Shown piece by piece: positions 36,248 to 46,900 of a DNA stretch of 64,000 bases. This DNA comes from Glycomyces paridis (GTDB lineage: Bacteria; Actinomycetota; Actinomycetes; Mycobacteriales; Micromonosporaceae). Position 1 is the stretch's first letter, and every line of letters begins with the position of its first letter. A program made the translations under genes and the position numbers. The stretch is taken from contig NZ_STGX01000001.1 of NCBI RefSeq assembly GCF_004912155.1, positions 63,757 to 127,756 of the forward strand, given 5' to 3'. The notes beneath the pieces were generated by a model. The model made no database searches. It was given only the letters and a program-made list of their open reading frames with translations, and was not told the origin of the DNA.

Positions 36248-38998
36248 ATGGTGGGAGCAGTGGCCGATCTCAAGCGCCTGGTCATCGTCGAGTCCCCGGC
36301 GAAGGCGAAGACGATCGCCTCGTACCTCGGTCCGGGCTACATCGTCGACTCGTCGCTGGGGCACATCCGGGACCTGCCGCGCAGCGCCAAGGAGATCCCG
36401 GCGAAGTACAAGGACAAGGCGTGGTCGCGCCTGGGCGTGGACGTCGACAACGACTTCGCGCCGCTGTACATCGTCAACCCCGACCGGTCGGCGCACGTGA
36501 AGAAGCTCAAGGGCTATCTCGCGGAGGTCGACGAGCTGTTCCTCGCCACCGATGAGGACCGCGAGGGCGAGGCCATCGCGTGGCACCTGCTGGAGACGCT
36601 GAAGCCGAAGATCCCGGTGAAGCGGATGGTCTTCCACGAGATCACCCCGGCGGCGATCGCCGAGGCCGCCGCGAACCCGCGCGAGCTCAACCAGGACCTG
36701 GTGGACGCCCAGGAGGGGCGGCGCATCCTCGACCGGCTGTACGGCTACGAGGTCAGCCCGGTCCTGTGGAAGAAGGTCATGCCGCGCCTGTCGGCCGGGC
36801 GCGTGCAGTCGGTCGCGACCAGGCTCGTGGTCGAGCGCGAGCGGGCCCGCATGGCGTTCCGCACCGCCGACTACTGGGACGTCACCGCGAACCTCGCCAC
36901 TGACGAGGACCAGCGGTTCAAGGCCACCCTCATCGCGCTCGACGGCGACCGGGTCGCCACGGGCAAGGACTTCGACGCCGCCACCGGCCGCGTCAAGGGC
37001 AACGTCGTGCACCTCGACGAGGCCGGCGCCCGCGGCCTCGCGCGGCGCCTCGACGGCCGCGACTTCACCGTCCTCAAGGTCGAGAAGAAGCCGTACCGCC
37101 GCAAGCCCTACCCGCCGTTCATCACCTCGACCCTCCAGCAGGAGGGCGGGCGCAAGCTGCGGCTCTCCAGCGCCCAGGTCATGCGGGTCGCCCAGCGGCT
37201 CTACGAGAACGGCCACATCACGTATATGCGGACGGACTCGACGAACCTGTCGGCGACCGCGATCAACGCCGCGCGCGCCCAGGCCGCCGAGCTGTACGGC
37301 GCGCAGTACGTGCCCGCCGAGCCGCGCCACTACGCGCGCAAGGTCAAGAACGCGCAGGAGGCGCACGAGGCGATCCGCCCGGCCGGGGACCGCTTCAAGA
37401 CCCCGAACCAGCTCAAGGCGCAGCTCTCGGCCGAGGAGCACCGGCTGTACGAGCTCATCTGGCGGCGCACGCTCGCCTCGCAGATGGTCGACGCGACCGG
37501 GAACTCCACGTCGGTGCGCGCCCGCGCGACGACGCCCGGCGGCGAGGAGGCCGACTTCGGCGCCTCCGGCAAGACCATCACGAACCCGGGCTTCCTGCTC
37601 GCCTACGTCGAGTCGATCGAGGAGGGCGACGCGGACGACGCCGAGAAGCGCCTCCCCGAGCTCGCCGAGCGCCAGCACCTCGCCGAGAAGGGCCTGGAGG
37701 CCTCCGGGCACACCACGCAGCCGCCCGCCCGCTACACCGAGGCGAGCCTGGTCAAGGCCCTCGAAGAGCGCGGCATCGGCCGGCCCTCCACGTACGCGTC
37801 GATCATGGAGACCATCCAGAACCGCGAGTACGTCTTCAAGAAGGGCCAGGCGCTCGTGCCGGCCTTCCGGGCGTTCGCGGTCGTCGGCCTGCTGGAGCGC
37901 CACTTCCCGCGCCTGGTCGACTACGACTTCACGGCCGGGATGGAGGACGAGCTCGACGAGGTGGCCGCCGGGGCCGAGTCCCGCGAGGAGTTCCTGCGCA
38001 AGTTCTACTTCGGCGGCGAGGACAAGGAGGGCACTGTGGCCGCCTCGGGCGGGCTGCGGCAGATGGTCGAGGACGAGCTCGGCAAGATCGACGCCCGCGA
38101 GGTCAACTCGATCCCGATCTACACCGACGACCAGGACCGCAAGGTCGTCGTCCGCGTCGGCCGGTACGGGCCCTACCTCGAACGCGTCGGCCCCGGGGAC
38201 GAGACCGCGCCCGGCAAGCGCCCGTCGGTGCCCGAGAACATGGCGCCCGACGAGCTGACCCCCGAGAAGGGCCAGGAGCTGTTCGACCTCGCCGAGAACG
38301 AGGGCGAGCTGGGCACCCACCCCGAGACCGGCGAGCCGGTGCTCGCCAAGACCGGCAGGTACGGGCCCTACGTCACCTCCGGTGAGAAGTCCTCCTCGCT
38401 GCTGACCGGCCAGAAGCTCTCCGAGATCACCCTCGCCGACGCCGTCAAGCTGCTGACGCTGCCGCGCCTGGTCGGCAAGGACGCCGACGGCGAGGAGATC
38501 CGCACCGGCCTGGGCCCGCACGGCCCCTACGTGAAGAAGAACCGCGACTTCCGCTCCCTCGACAACGAGGAGCAGCTGTTCACGCTCACGCTCGAAGAGG
38601 CCGAGAAGCTCCTCGCGCAGCCGAAGTCGCGCGGCCGCCAGCAGCGCGCCCAGACCCTCCTGAAGGAGCTGGGCCCCGACCCGGTCACCGGCAAGGAGGT
38701 CTCCCTCAAGGACGGCCGCTTCGGCCCGTACGTGACCGACGGCGAGACGAACGCCTCGATCCGCAAGACCGACTCGATCGAGGACCTCACCATCGACCGC
38801 GCCGCCGAGCTCCTCGCCGAGCGGCGCGAGAAGGTCGCCTCCGGCACGCTCCCGGTCAAGAAGGCCGCGAAGAAGACCGCGAAGAAGACCGCCGCGAAGA
38901 AGACGGCGAAGAAGGCCGCGGCCAAGAAGACCGCCGCGAAGACGACGACGGTCAAGAAGGCCGCGGCGAAGAAGGCCGCGAAGAAGACCGCTTCGTAG
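36248..38998 (+). CDS. topA: DNA topoisomerase I
   Basis: The 916-residue type IA enzyme has the TOPRIM start LVIVESPAKAKTI, the acidic TDEDREGEAIAW motif, the active Tyr in ITYMRTDS near residue 326, and the repeated C-terminal GRYGPYL/GRFGPYV modules. As in other actinobacteria it lacks the Cys4 zinc fingers of the Escherichia coli enzyme and ends in a Lys/Ala-rich tail (repeats of KKAAKKTA) that aids DNA binding and processivity. It relaxes negative supercoils. ATG 36248, GTG 36251 and GTG 36260 are all possible starts; GGGAG precedes only the last, and very closely. Confidence 0.96.
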   Translation: MVGAVADLKRLVIVESPAKAKTIASYLGPGYIVDSSLGHIRDLPRSAKEIPAKYKDKAWSRLGVDVDNDFAPLYIVNPDRSAHVKKLKGYLAEVDELFLATDEDREGEAIAWHLLETLKPKIPVKRMVFHEITPAAIAEAAANPRELNQDLVDAQEGRRILDRLYGYEVSPVLWKKVMPRLSAGRVQSVATRLVVERERARMAFRTADYWDVTANLATDEDQRFKATLIALDGDRVATGKDFDAATGRVKGNVVHLDEAGARGLARRLDGRDFTVLKVEKKPYRRKPYPPFITSTLQQEGGRKLRLSSAQVMRVAQRLYENGHITYMRTDSTNLSATAINAARAQAAELYGAQYVPAEPRHYARKVKNAQEAHEAIRPAGDRFKTPNQLKAQLSAEEHRLYELIWRRTLASQMVDATGNSTSVRARATTPGGEEADFGASGKTITNPGFLLAYVESIEEGDADDAEKRLPELAERQHLAEKGLEASGHTTQPPARYTEASLVKALEERGIGRPSTYASIMETIQNREYVFKKGQALVPAFRAFAVVGLLERHFPRLVDYDFTAGMEDELDEVAAGAESREEFLRKFYFGGEDKEGTVAASGGLRQMVEDELGKIDAREVNSIPIYTDDQDRKVVVRVGRYGPYLERVGPGDETAPGKRPSVPENMAPDELTPEKGQELFDLAENEGELGTHPETGEPVLAKTGRYGPYVTSGEKSSSLLTGQKLSEITLADAVKLLTLPRLVGKDADGEEIRTGLGPHGPYVKKNRDFRSLDNEEQLFTLTLEEAEKLLAQPKSRGRQQRAQTLLKELGPDPVTGKEVSLKDGRFGPYVTDGETNASIRKTDSIEDLTIDRAAELLAERREKVASGTLPVKKAAKKTAKKTAAKKTAKKAAAKKTAAKTTTVKKAAAKKAAKKTAS

Positions 38999-39169
38999 CC
39001 GGACGGGCGCGCGTGGCCTGCCGCGGATCGGGCCCCGCGGCGCTTATGGTGGCCGCAGCGCCCCGACGCCCGGCCATGCGCCGGCGCCGCCGCCCGCCCC
39101 CGGTGCGGCGCGAGCGGGGCGCGGTTCGGGCGGCGAGAGGGCCGCCACCGCGAGAATGGAAGCGGCACC

Positions 39170-40339
39170 GTGCGCATCACCTTCCTCGTCCGCACCGTCT
39201 GGGGCATCGGCGGGACCATCAGGACCACCGTGAACACCGCGGAGGCGCTGGCCGAGCGCGGCCACGACGTCGCGATCGCGTCCTGCGTCCGCAACAAGGC
39301 GGCCCCGGACTTCGACATCGACCCGCGGATCGCCGTCCGGAGCCTGTGGGACGTCCGGGCGCCCGCCGACGGCGGCGAGGCCCTGTCGCCGCTCGACGCC
39401 TACCGGGCCCGGCGGCCCTCCTTCCTCGACGCCGACAACGTCAACAACATGAAGGAGTCCTCGCGCCTGCTCGACCGCCGCGTCAAGCGGTTCTTCCAGG
39501 AGGTCGACACCGATATCCTGGTCACCACGCAGGCCTCGCTCAACCTGTACGCCGCCGCGTACGCCCGCCCCGACACCGTGGTCGTCGCCCAGGAGCACCT
39601 CTTCCTTGACAACTACCGGCCCGCCGTGCGCAGCCGCCTCCTCGCCGCCTGCGACCGCTTCGACGCCCTCGTCGTCATCACCGAGGCCGACGCCCGCGCC
39701 TACCGCGAGGCCCTGCGCGACCGCGCCGGGATCGTCGAGGTCATCCCGAACTCCGTGCCCGCCAACACCGTCGGGCCCTCCCCGCTCACCGCCCCCGTCA
39801 TCATGTCCGCCGGGCGCCTGACGAGCATGAAGGGCTTCGACCTCCTCGTGGAGGCCTTCGGCGAGATCGCCCACCGCTACCCCGACTGGAGCGTGCGCGT
39901 CTACGGGCGCGGCCCCGAGAAGAAGCGCCTCCACCGGCTCATCGGCGAGTACGGCCTGCGCGGCCGGATCAAGCTCATGGGCCCGGTCTCCCCGCTCGAC
40001 CCGGTCTGGCAGGAGGCCTCGATCGCCGCCGTCACCTCCCACTACGAGTCCTTCGGGCTCATCCTCGTGGAGGCCATGGCCGCCGGAGTGCCCGTCGTCG
40101 CCACCGCCGTCAAGCAGGGGCCGATCGAACTGGTCGACCACGAGGTCAACGGCCTGCTCGTGGAACCCAAGAACGCCGAGCGGCTCGCCGAGGCGCTCGC
40201 GCGGCTCATGGACGACGCGCAGCTGCGCCGCAAGCTCGCCGACGGCGGCCGGGCCACCGCCCGGACCTTCGAGCCCTACCGGGTCGTGGCCCTCCACGAG
40301 CGCCTCTTCGAACGGCTCCTCGCCGACCGGCGGCCCTGA
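39170..40339 (+). CDS. Family 4 glycosyltransferase
   Basis: The 389-residue GT-B enzyme starts with FLVRTVWGIGGTIRT (acceptor-side Gly loop). Its C-terminal donor domain has SAGRLTSMKGFDLL, GRGPEKKRL and the retaining-enzyme EX7E motif in ESFGLILVEAMAAGVPVVA. It should transfer a sugar from a nucleotide donor with retention, at the inner membrane face. GTG at 39170 is 7 bases from GGAAG. It opens the second polysaccharide island and is followed after 123 bases by a glycerophosphotransferase-like gene on the same strand. Confidence 0.87.
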   Translation: MRITFLVRTVWGIGGTIRTTVNTAEALAERGHDVAIASCVRNKAAPDFDIDPRIAVRSLWDVRAPADGGEALSPLDAYRARRPSFLDADNVNNMKESSRLLDRRVKRFFQEVDTDILVTTQASLNLYAAAYARPDTVVVAQEHLFLDNYRPAVRSRLLAACDRFDALVVITEADARAYREALRDRAGIVEVIPNSVPANTVGPSPLTAPVIMSAGRLTSMKGFDLLVEAFGEIAHRYPDWSVRVYGRGPEKKRLHRLIGEYGLRGRIKLMGPVSPLDPVWQEASIAAVTSHYESFGLILVEAMAAGVPVVATAVKQGPIELVDHEVNGLLVEPKNAERLAEALARLMDDAQLRRKLADGGRATARTFEPYRVVALHERLFERLLADRRP

Positions 40340-40462
40340 CCGCCGGTGCGATCCGCCCGTATCCGAGACCCGCGCGCGTACGGCCCGCACCATGGAGGTG
40401 CGGGGGCACGCTTCCGCCGGCGCACCGCCCGGTCGGCGCGCCCACCAGTGAAGGCATGACCA

Positions 40463-42172
40463 GTGAGACGACTGCTCAGATCCGAGACCATCCGCCTGAC
40501 CGCGCTCGCCGCCGCGGCCGTCGCGGCGGCGGTGGCCCTGCCCGGCGCGGCCTGGGCGGCCTACGCGCTCGCCCTCGCCGTCTTCGCGGCCGTCGCCCGC
40601 CGCCACCCCGGGAGCATCGCCGCGCTGCGCGTGCCCCGGGTCCTCGCGGCCCTCGCCGTCCTCATCGCGGTCTGGGCCTCCGGCGGGACCGAGCGGTGGC
40701 CGCTGCTCGCCGCCGGCGCGCTCCTGGCCTGCCACCTCGCCTGCGCCGACCTCGCGGCCAGGGCCGTGGGGATCGGCCGCCTCGACACGGTCAACCTGGA
40801 GGTCCACCGCTCGCGGACGCGGCGCCTCGCCGCCCCCGCCACGGTCGGGGCGCTCGTCAACGCCCTGTCGGTCGCCTTCCCGCTCGCCGCCGCCGCTCCC
40901 GCGCCGGTCGCCGCCGCCACCGACCCGCTCTTCCTCGCGCTCGCGGTCGCCGTCCTCGGCTGGGCCGGGGCGGTCGCCGCCGCGGGCCAGTGGCGCCTGC
41001 GCACCGACCCGCACCCGGTCGACGCCGCCGTCGCCGCGGCGGTCGCGGCCGTGCGCCCGAAGTTCGTGGTGCACTTCGCCGGGACGCGCCACTCGGAGTA
41101 CCAGCTGCGCATGTGGCTGCCCTACTTCGCGGCGGTCGGCGACCCGTACCTCATCATCGTGCGCGAACGCCACCTCGTCGGCGGCGTCGCGGCCGAGACC
41201 GACGCGCCGATCGTGCGCGTCCCGGCCCAGTCCGTCCTCGACCGGCTCCTGCCCGAGAGCGTCGGCGCGTGCTTCTACGTCAACCACGCGGTCAAGAACG
41301 CGCAGCTGGTCAAGCTCGACGGCTACCGGCACGTGCAGCTCATGCACGGCGACTCCGACAAGCCGATCAGCCGCAGCCAGGTCTCGCTCATGTACGACCG
41401 GGTCTTCGTCGCCGGCCAGGCCGGGGTCGACCGGTACCGCGCGCACGGCGTCGACATCCCCTCCTACAAGTTCCGGCGGATCGGGCGCCCGCAACTGCAC
41501 GAGATCCGCGTCGGCCCCCGCGACAGGGCGCCGGGCGAGCCGCCGACGGTCCTGTACGCCCCCACGTGGGCGGGCCTGACCAGCGACGTCGACTACTCCT
41601 CGCTCGCGGCGGGCCGCCGGATCGTCGAGGGCCTGCTCGGGCGCGGCGCGCGCGTCGTCTTCCGCGCCCACCCCTACACGGCCGGGAACCGCGCCTACCG
41701 GGCCTTCGCCGAGGAGATCAGGGCGCTGCTGGCCGCCGACGCCGCAGCGACCGGGCGCGACCACTGGTGGGGCGCCCGCGCGGAGAAGGAGGCGACGCTC
41801 ACCGACTGCGTCAACGCCGCCGACGCGGCCGTGTGCGACGTCAGCGGCACCGCCTCCGACTGGCTCTACGGCGGCCGGCCCCTGGCGATGACCGACCCGC
41901 GGGGCCTCGGCGACGCCTACGCCGCGCAGTTCCCGCTCGCACGCGCCGCCTACCGCGTCGACGCCGACGCCGGGAACCTGGAGGCGGTGCTCGACGAGCT
42001 GCTCGGCGCCGACTCGCTCGCGCCGGTCCGCGCCGAGGTCCGCGAGTACTACCTGGGGGACCTCGCCCCCGGCGACCTCGTGGAGGTCTTCCGGCAGGCG
42101 GTGCGGTCGACGTACCGGCCCGTGTGGTCGCACGCGCGCGAGCGCGCACCCGAGGCGCTCGCGCGCCGCTGA
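40463..42172 (+). CDS. Membrane-anchored CDP-glycerol glycerophosphotransferase-like protein (HGDSDK type), copy A
   Basis: The 569-residue protein has an N-terminal membrane domain of about 180 residues with several hydrophobic segments, then a GT-B Glyphos_transf-like domain. In the latter, VQLMHGDSDK replaces the usual TWHGTPLK of TagB/TagF. The later LYAPTWAG, FRAHPYT and DVSGTASDWLY match the family's LYAPTW, RRHP and TDYSSLMFD sites, so the catalytic His and acidic positions seem kept. It probably polymerises or transfers a phospho-polyol or phosphonate unit at the membrane. A close paralogue lies at 55250-56935 on the other strand, and a 33-base run is identical between them. GTG at 40463 is 8 bases from AAGG. 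Confidence 0.78.
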   Translation: MRRLLRSETIRLTALAAAAVAAAVALPGAAWAAYALALAVFAAVARRHPGSIAALRVPRVLAALAVLIAVWASGGTERWPLLAAGALLACHLACADLAARAVGIGRLDTVNLEVHRSRTRRLAAPATVGALVNALSVAFPLAAAAPAPVAAATDPLFLALAVAVLGWAGAVAAAGQWRLRTDPHPVDAAVAAAVAAVRPKFVVHFAGTRHSEYQLRMWLPYFAAVGDPYLIIVRERHLVGGVAAETDAPIVRVPAQSVLDRLLPESVGACFYVNHAVKNAQLVKLDGYRHVQLMHGDSDKPISRSQVSLMYDRVFVAGQAGVDRYRAHGVDIPSYKFRRIGRPQLHEIRVGPRDRAPGEPPTVLYAPTWAGLTSDVDYSSLAAGRRIVEGLLGRGARVVFRAHPYTAGNRAYRAFAEEIRALLAADAAATGRDHWWGARAEKEATLTDCVNAADAAVCDVSGTASDWLYGGRPLAMTDPRGLGDAYAAQFPLARAAYRVDADAGNLEAVLDELLGADSLAPVRAEVREYYLGDLAPGDLVEVFRQAVRSTYRPVWSHARERAPEALARR

Positions 42173-42176
42173 GGCC

Positions 42177-42923
42177 TCAGGGCAGGTCGAGCAGGGCCGC
42201 GGCGACCGCGAGGTCGGCCGGGCCGGTGACCTTGAGGTTCCGCTCGTCCCCGGGGACGAGGAGGACCGGGACGTCCGGCAGGTACCGCAGCACCACCGAG
42301 CAGTCGTCGGTGGCCGTGAAGCCCGGGTCTGCCGCCGCGGCGGCGTACGCGTCGCGGATCAGGCCGAGCCGGAAGCCCTGCGGGGTCTGCACCCGCCGCA
42401 GCCGGTCGCGCTCCAGCGCCCGCTCCAGGACGGTCCCGCCGTCCCCGTCGCGGACGGCGACGACCGTGTCGGCCGAGGGCACCGCGGCGGCGGCCGCGCC
42501 GTGCCCTTCCAGGGCCGCGGCCACGGCGGCGATGACCTTCGCGGGCACGAGCATCCGGGCGCCGTCGTGGATGAGCAGCTTGCAGTCCCGGTCGCCGCCG
42601 GTGCGACCCCAGGCCCAGCCGACGGCCGCGGTCGAGGAGTCCGAACGGGTCGCGCCGCCGCGGACCACCGCGGCGACCTTCCCCAGGCCCGCCTCGGCGG
42701 CCAGCTCCCGGACGCGCCCCTCCTGGCCCTCGCCGACGACCACGACGACCTCGTCCACCGACGCCTCGGCCTCGAAGGCCTCCAGGGTCCACCGGAGCAC
42801 CGGCTTCCCGGCGACCTCGATGAACTGCTTCGGCACCGCCGCGCCCATGCGCCGCCCGCTGCCGCCCGCCAGCACCGCGGCGATCGTCGGTGCGGGCCCG
42901 GTGGCCCCGGTCGGCTCTGGCAC
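42177..42923 (-). CDS. IspD/TarI-family cytidylyltransferase
   Basis: The 248-residue protein has the CTP-binding loop AAVLAGGSGRRMG, then PKQF, IHDGAR, the RRVQTPQGF segment and NLKVTGPADL, all typical of IspD and TarI/Bcs1 enzymes. IspD makes CDP-methylerythritol for isoprenoids; TarI makes CDP-ribitol for teichoic acid. Its setting inside a polymer island, ending four bases from a glycerophosphotransferase-like gene, favours a TarI-like role. IspD itself cannot be excluded, since no ispF or other MEP gene is nearby to decide. GTG at 42923 follows GGAG by about six bases. Confidence 0.75.
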   Translation of the reverse strand: MPEPTGATGPAPTIAAVLAGGSGRRMGAAVPKQFIEVAGKPVLRWTLEAFEAEASVDEVVVVVGEGQEGRVRELAAEAGLGKVAAVVRGGATRSDSSTAAVGWAWGRTGGDRDCKLLIHDGARMLVPAKVIAAVAAALEGHGAAAAAVPSADTVVAVRDGDGGTVLERALERDRLRRVQTPQGFRLGLIRDAYAAAAADPGFTATDDCSVVLRYLPDVPVLLVPGDERNLKVTGPADLAVAAALLDLP

Positions 42924-43105
42924 GTCGGCTCCGGTGGTTCGCTGCGGCTGGGGACTGCGAGGCTACGATACCGGCTCGGGCGCCCCGAACCGGGCGGCGC
43001 GGGGACCGCCGCGCACCTCATACCCGGAGGTCGGGCAATGCGGCCTCCAGGCGGACGCCCGGTAAACTGCACCGGACTCGCTCGCGATCATTTGAGGAAT
43101 TCTCT

Positions 43106-43801
43106 GTGTCCACGAATATTGTCATCTTGGCGGCCGGGGTCGGTTCTCGACTGGGTCGTCCGCATCCCAAGCCGCTGACGCCGCTGAACACCGGCGAGAC
43201 GATCCTCGGCCGCTCGCTGCGGCTGCTGACCTCGCGGTTCTCGCGCCACTCGATCCACCTGGTGGTGGGATTCAAGAAAGAGATGATCATGGAGGAGGTG
43301 CCCGACGTCGGTTTCATCTACAACCAGGCGTACGGGGACACGAACACCTCGAAGAGCCTGCTCAAGGCCTTCACGATCCTCGGACCGGGGGGCGTGCTGT
43401 GGCTCAACGGCGACGTCGTCTTCGACCCCCAGGTCCTCGACGTGCTGCTGCCGCACATCGCCATGGACCGGTCCTTCGTCAGCGTCAACACCGCGAAGGT
43501 CTCCGACGAGGAGGTCAAGTACACCCTCGGCGCCGACGGCTACATCAACCAGCTCTCGAAGCGGGTCAGCGACGGCGCCCTCGGCGAGGCCGTCGGCATC
43601 AACTACGTCTCCGCCGACGACCGCGCGGTCGTCGCCAAGCGGCTCGCGGAGGTCGACGACCAGGAGTACTTCGAGGGCGGCATCGAACTCGCCATCGCGA
43701 AGGACGGCCTCAAGTTCGAGGCCGTCGACATCTCGCAGCACAACGTCATCGAGATCGACTTCGGGGGCGACCTCGACAAGGTGAACGAGACCTTCAAGTA
43801 G
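43106..43801 (+). CDS. Sugar/phosphonate-type nucleotidyltransferase (LicC-like)
   Basis: The 231-residue GT-A nucleotidyltransferase has the loop ILAAGVGSRLGRPHPKPL, the metal site LNGDVVFD and a late GGIELAIA segment. Size and motifs resemble small CTP-dependent enzymes such as LicC (phosphocholine cytidylyltransferase) and PntC (phosphonate cytidylyltransferase), rather than hexose-1-phosphate enzymes. GTG at 43106 follows GAGGA. It is first in the plus-strand operon leading to two LicD proteins, so activation of 2-hydroxyethylphosphonate or another phospho-compound as a CMP ester is a good hypothesis. Substrate is not shown by sequence. Confidence 0.78.
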   Translation: MSTNIVILAAGVGSRLGRPHPKPLTPLNTGETILGRSLRLLTSRFSRHSIHLVVGFKKEMIMEEVPDVGFIYNQAYGDTNTSKSLLKAFTILGPGGVLWLNGDVVFDPQVLDVLLPHIAMDRSFVSVNTAKVSDEEVKYTLGADGYINQLSKRVSDGALGEAVGINYVSADDRAVVAKRLAEVDDQEYFEGGIELAIAKDGLKFEAVDISQHNVIEIDFGGDLDKVNETFK

Positions 43802-43903
43802 CGCGCGGCGGACGGTGCGCGCGCCGGAGCGAGCACCGCGATCCGCCGGTTCCCAGGGGGCCCGAGACCGCGACCCGGTCGGGCGAGCATAGAGCGAGGC
43901 GTA

Positions 43904-46900
43904 ATGGTCCAACTGTCAGTCGTGATTCCGTACTACAACGTCGAGGCCTACTTCGAAGAGGCGCTCCAGTCCCTGGCCGACCAGAGCCTGCGCGACCTCG
44001 AAGTGATCATGGTCGACGACGGGTCGCCCGACGCCAGCATCGAGATCGCGAAGCGCTTCGCCGCGAACGACCCCCGCTTCAAGCTCGTCGTCCAGGAGAA
44101 CGGCGGCCTCGGCCACGCCCGCAACACCGGCGCGGAGGCCGCCACCGGGAAGTACCTCGCGTTCGTCGACTCCGACGACGTCATCCCGCACTTCGCCTAC
44201 AAGCTCATCGTCGACACCATGGAGCGCACCGGCTCCCAGATCGGCGCGGGCAACGTCCGCCGCATCAAGTCCACCGGCGCCAGCTCCTCGCCCATGCACG
44301 GCAAGGCCTTCGCCGCCACGAAACTGCGCACCACGCTGAAGCAGCACCCGGCCCTGCTGCGCGACATGACCGCGTGGAACAAGGTCTACCGGCGCGACTT
44401 CTGGGAGGCCAACGAGCTCCGCTTCCCCGCCGGCGTGCTCTTCGAGGACGCCCCCGCGACCATCCCCGCCTACGCGCTCGCCGACTCCATCGACGTCCTG
44501 GAGACCTCGATCTACTACTGGCGCGTCCGCGAGGGCGGCGCCCCGTCGATCACCCAGCGCACCACCGACGGCAAGAACATCGCCGACCGCATCGCCACCA
44601 CCCGCATGGTCTCGGACTTCTTCGAGCGCCAGGGCGAGCGCGAGCTCAAAGACGGCTACGACGACATGGCGATCCGCCACCACCTCAAGCTCATCCTCAA
44701 GTCGATCTCGCAGGCCGAGCCCGACGTGCAGCGCGCCTTCGGCGAGGACGCCAAGGCCTACCTGGGGACCGTCAGCGAAGAGGTCATCCGCAAGCTCCCG
44801 CGCCACCTGCGCATCTCCTGCCGCATCCTGCGCGACGGCTCCGTCGACGAGCTCCTCACCGGCCTCGACGCCCCCATTTCGGCCTCCAAGATCCCCTCCC
44901 CGCGCAGCCTCCTGCGCAAGATCACCGAACTGCCGGTCCGCGCGAACCTCCACGCCGTCGTCTGGGAGGACGGACGCCTCGCCATCCGCGGCTCGGTCGC
45001 CCCGACCTCCCCGGCCCACCCGGCGACCTGGAACCCCTCACGGCGCGTCATGTGGCTGCGCAACTCCAAGAACCGCGCGTTCCAGATGCTGCCGTCCACC
45101 ACCACCGCCCGCGTGCGCCCCAAGCGCCTCGACGGCAAGAGCGACCGCCACGTCGTCTCCACCGAGTTCGAGGCGCTCCTCGACCCGGCCAAGCTCCAGC
45201 AGGACGGCCGCTGGGAGGAGGGCGTCTGGCACGTCGCCCTCGGCGTCGTCGACCAGCTCGGCGTCCACAAGGGCGGCATGGCCGCCGGCTCGGGACTGGG
45301 CACGCTCGAACTGGAGCCGCGCTGGCTCGACGACCGGTTCCGGATGGTCCCCGTCCTCAGCGGCGGGCGCCTCATCGTCAAGATCGACCGGCCCACCGTG
45401 GTCCTCCTCGGCTGCGACTTCGAAGGCACCGACCTGGTGCTGCGCGGCGAGATCCACGACAAGGTCGCCGCCGCCAAGGGCGCCCTGACCTTCGGGCGCA
45501 CCCGCGGCAACCCCGCCCACAGCGTCGAGGTCGACCTCGACGGCGAAGGCGACTCGCGCTCCTTCCGGGCCGTCGTCGCCGCCCGCGACCTCCTGGACGC
45601 CTTCGGCGGCGTCGCCATCGCCCCCATCGGCGGCATCACCGACCGCATGTACATCGAGCTCAACTACGACGAGCAGCGCCGCGAACTCCTCGTCGGCAAC
45701 GACGTCACCGGCGCGCACACCACCCTGCGGGACGCGACCCTCGCCGTCGACGTCACCCCCACGCGCTACGTGCGCCTGTCCGGCCGCCCGCCGCTGCCGT
45801 TCGTCACCGACCTGCGCCTGACCGACGGCGGCACCGTCGTCCTCACCGGCGAGGGCGCGCTCGCCCCCGAGGACCGGATCGTGCTCCAGCTGCGCGGCCA
45901 GCAGGAGCAGCACCCGTTCGAGGTCGAGGCCGACGGCCAGGGCTGGTCGGGCGAGCTCGCGGCGAACGCCGTGACCTCCCTGGCCGGGACCGTCGCGCTC
46001 ATCCCCGGCGTCTGGGACCTGCTGCTGGAGACGCGCGACGCCAACGGCGACAAGCGGACCACCAACCTCGCCCTGGTCTCCCAGGCCGAGGCGCGGCTGC
46101 CGATCAAGGCCACCGTGGACGGACGCGACATCACCGCCTGCCGCCACGGCATCGACCAGGGCTTCATCCGCACCGGCCCGTTCGTGGAGGCCTCCGAGCA
46201 GGCCCCGGCCGGACCCGAGTGGCTCCAGCGCTTCTTCTACCCGCAGCTGCGCCGCCAGCGGCCCCTGCGCGAGGCGGTCTTCTACGACTGCTTCTACGGG
46301 CGCCAGTACTCCGACTCCCCGCGCGCGGTCTACGAGCGGCTCGTCGAGCGCGAGGCCCCCCTGGAGCACTACTGGTCGGTCCAGAACCGCCAGTTCGAGG
46401 TCCCGGCCCCGGCCACCGGCGTCACCTACGGCTCGCGGGCCTGGTACGAGGCGCTGGCGACCTCGAAGTACATCGTCACGAACACGCACCTGCCGAACTG
46501 GTTCCAGCGACGCGAGGGCCAGATCGTGGTCCAGACCTGGCACGGTACGCCGCTCAAGAAGATCGCCTTCGACGTCCCCGACCTCAAGACGGCCGACCCG
46601 GACTACCTGAAGAAGATCGCGCTGGAGATCCCGAACTGGTCGTACCTGGTCTCGCCCAACGAGTTCTGCACCGAGCAGCTCCCGAAGGCGTTCCGGTACG
46701 AGGGCCCGGTCCTGGAGACCGGCTACCCGCGCAACGACGTGTTCTACCAAGGCGACACCGAGGCGCTGCGCGCGCGCCTGGTGAAGCTCCTCGGCCTGCC
46801 CGCGGACAAGAAGCTCGTGCTGTACGCGCCGACCTGGCGCGACAACGAGTTCTACGGCCGCGGCCGGTACAAGTTCACCTCGCCGTTCGACTTCGACGCG

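Noticed and set aside
39044..42133. Open frame of about 1030 codons on the minus strand across the GT4 and glycerophosphotransferase-like genes
   Set aside because: Residue composition is that of an antisense GC-rich frame, and it crosses two well-supported genes.
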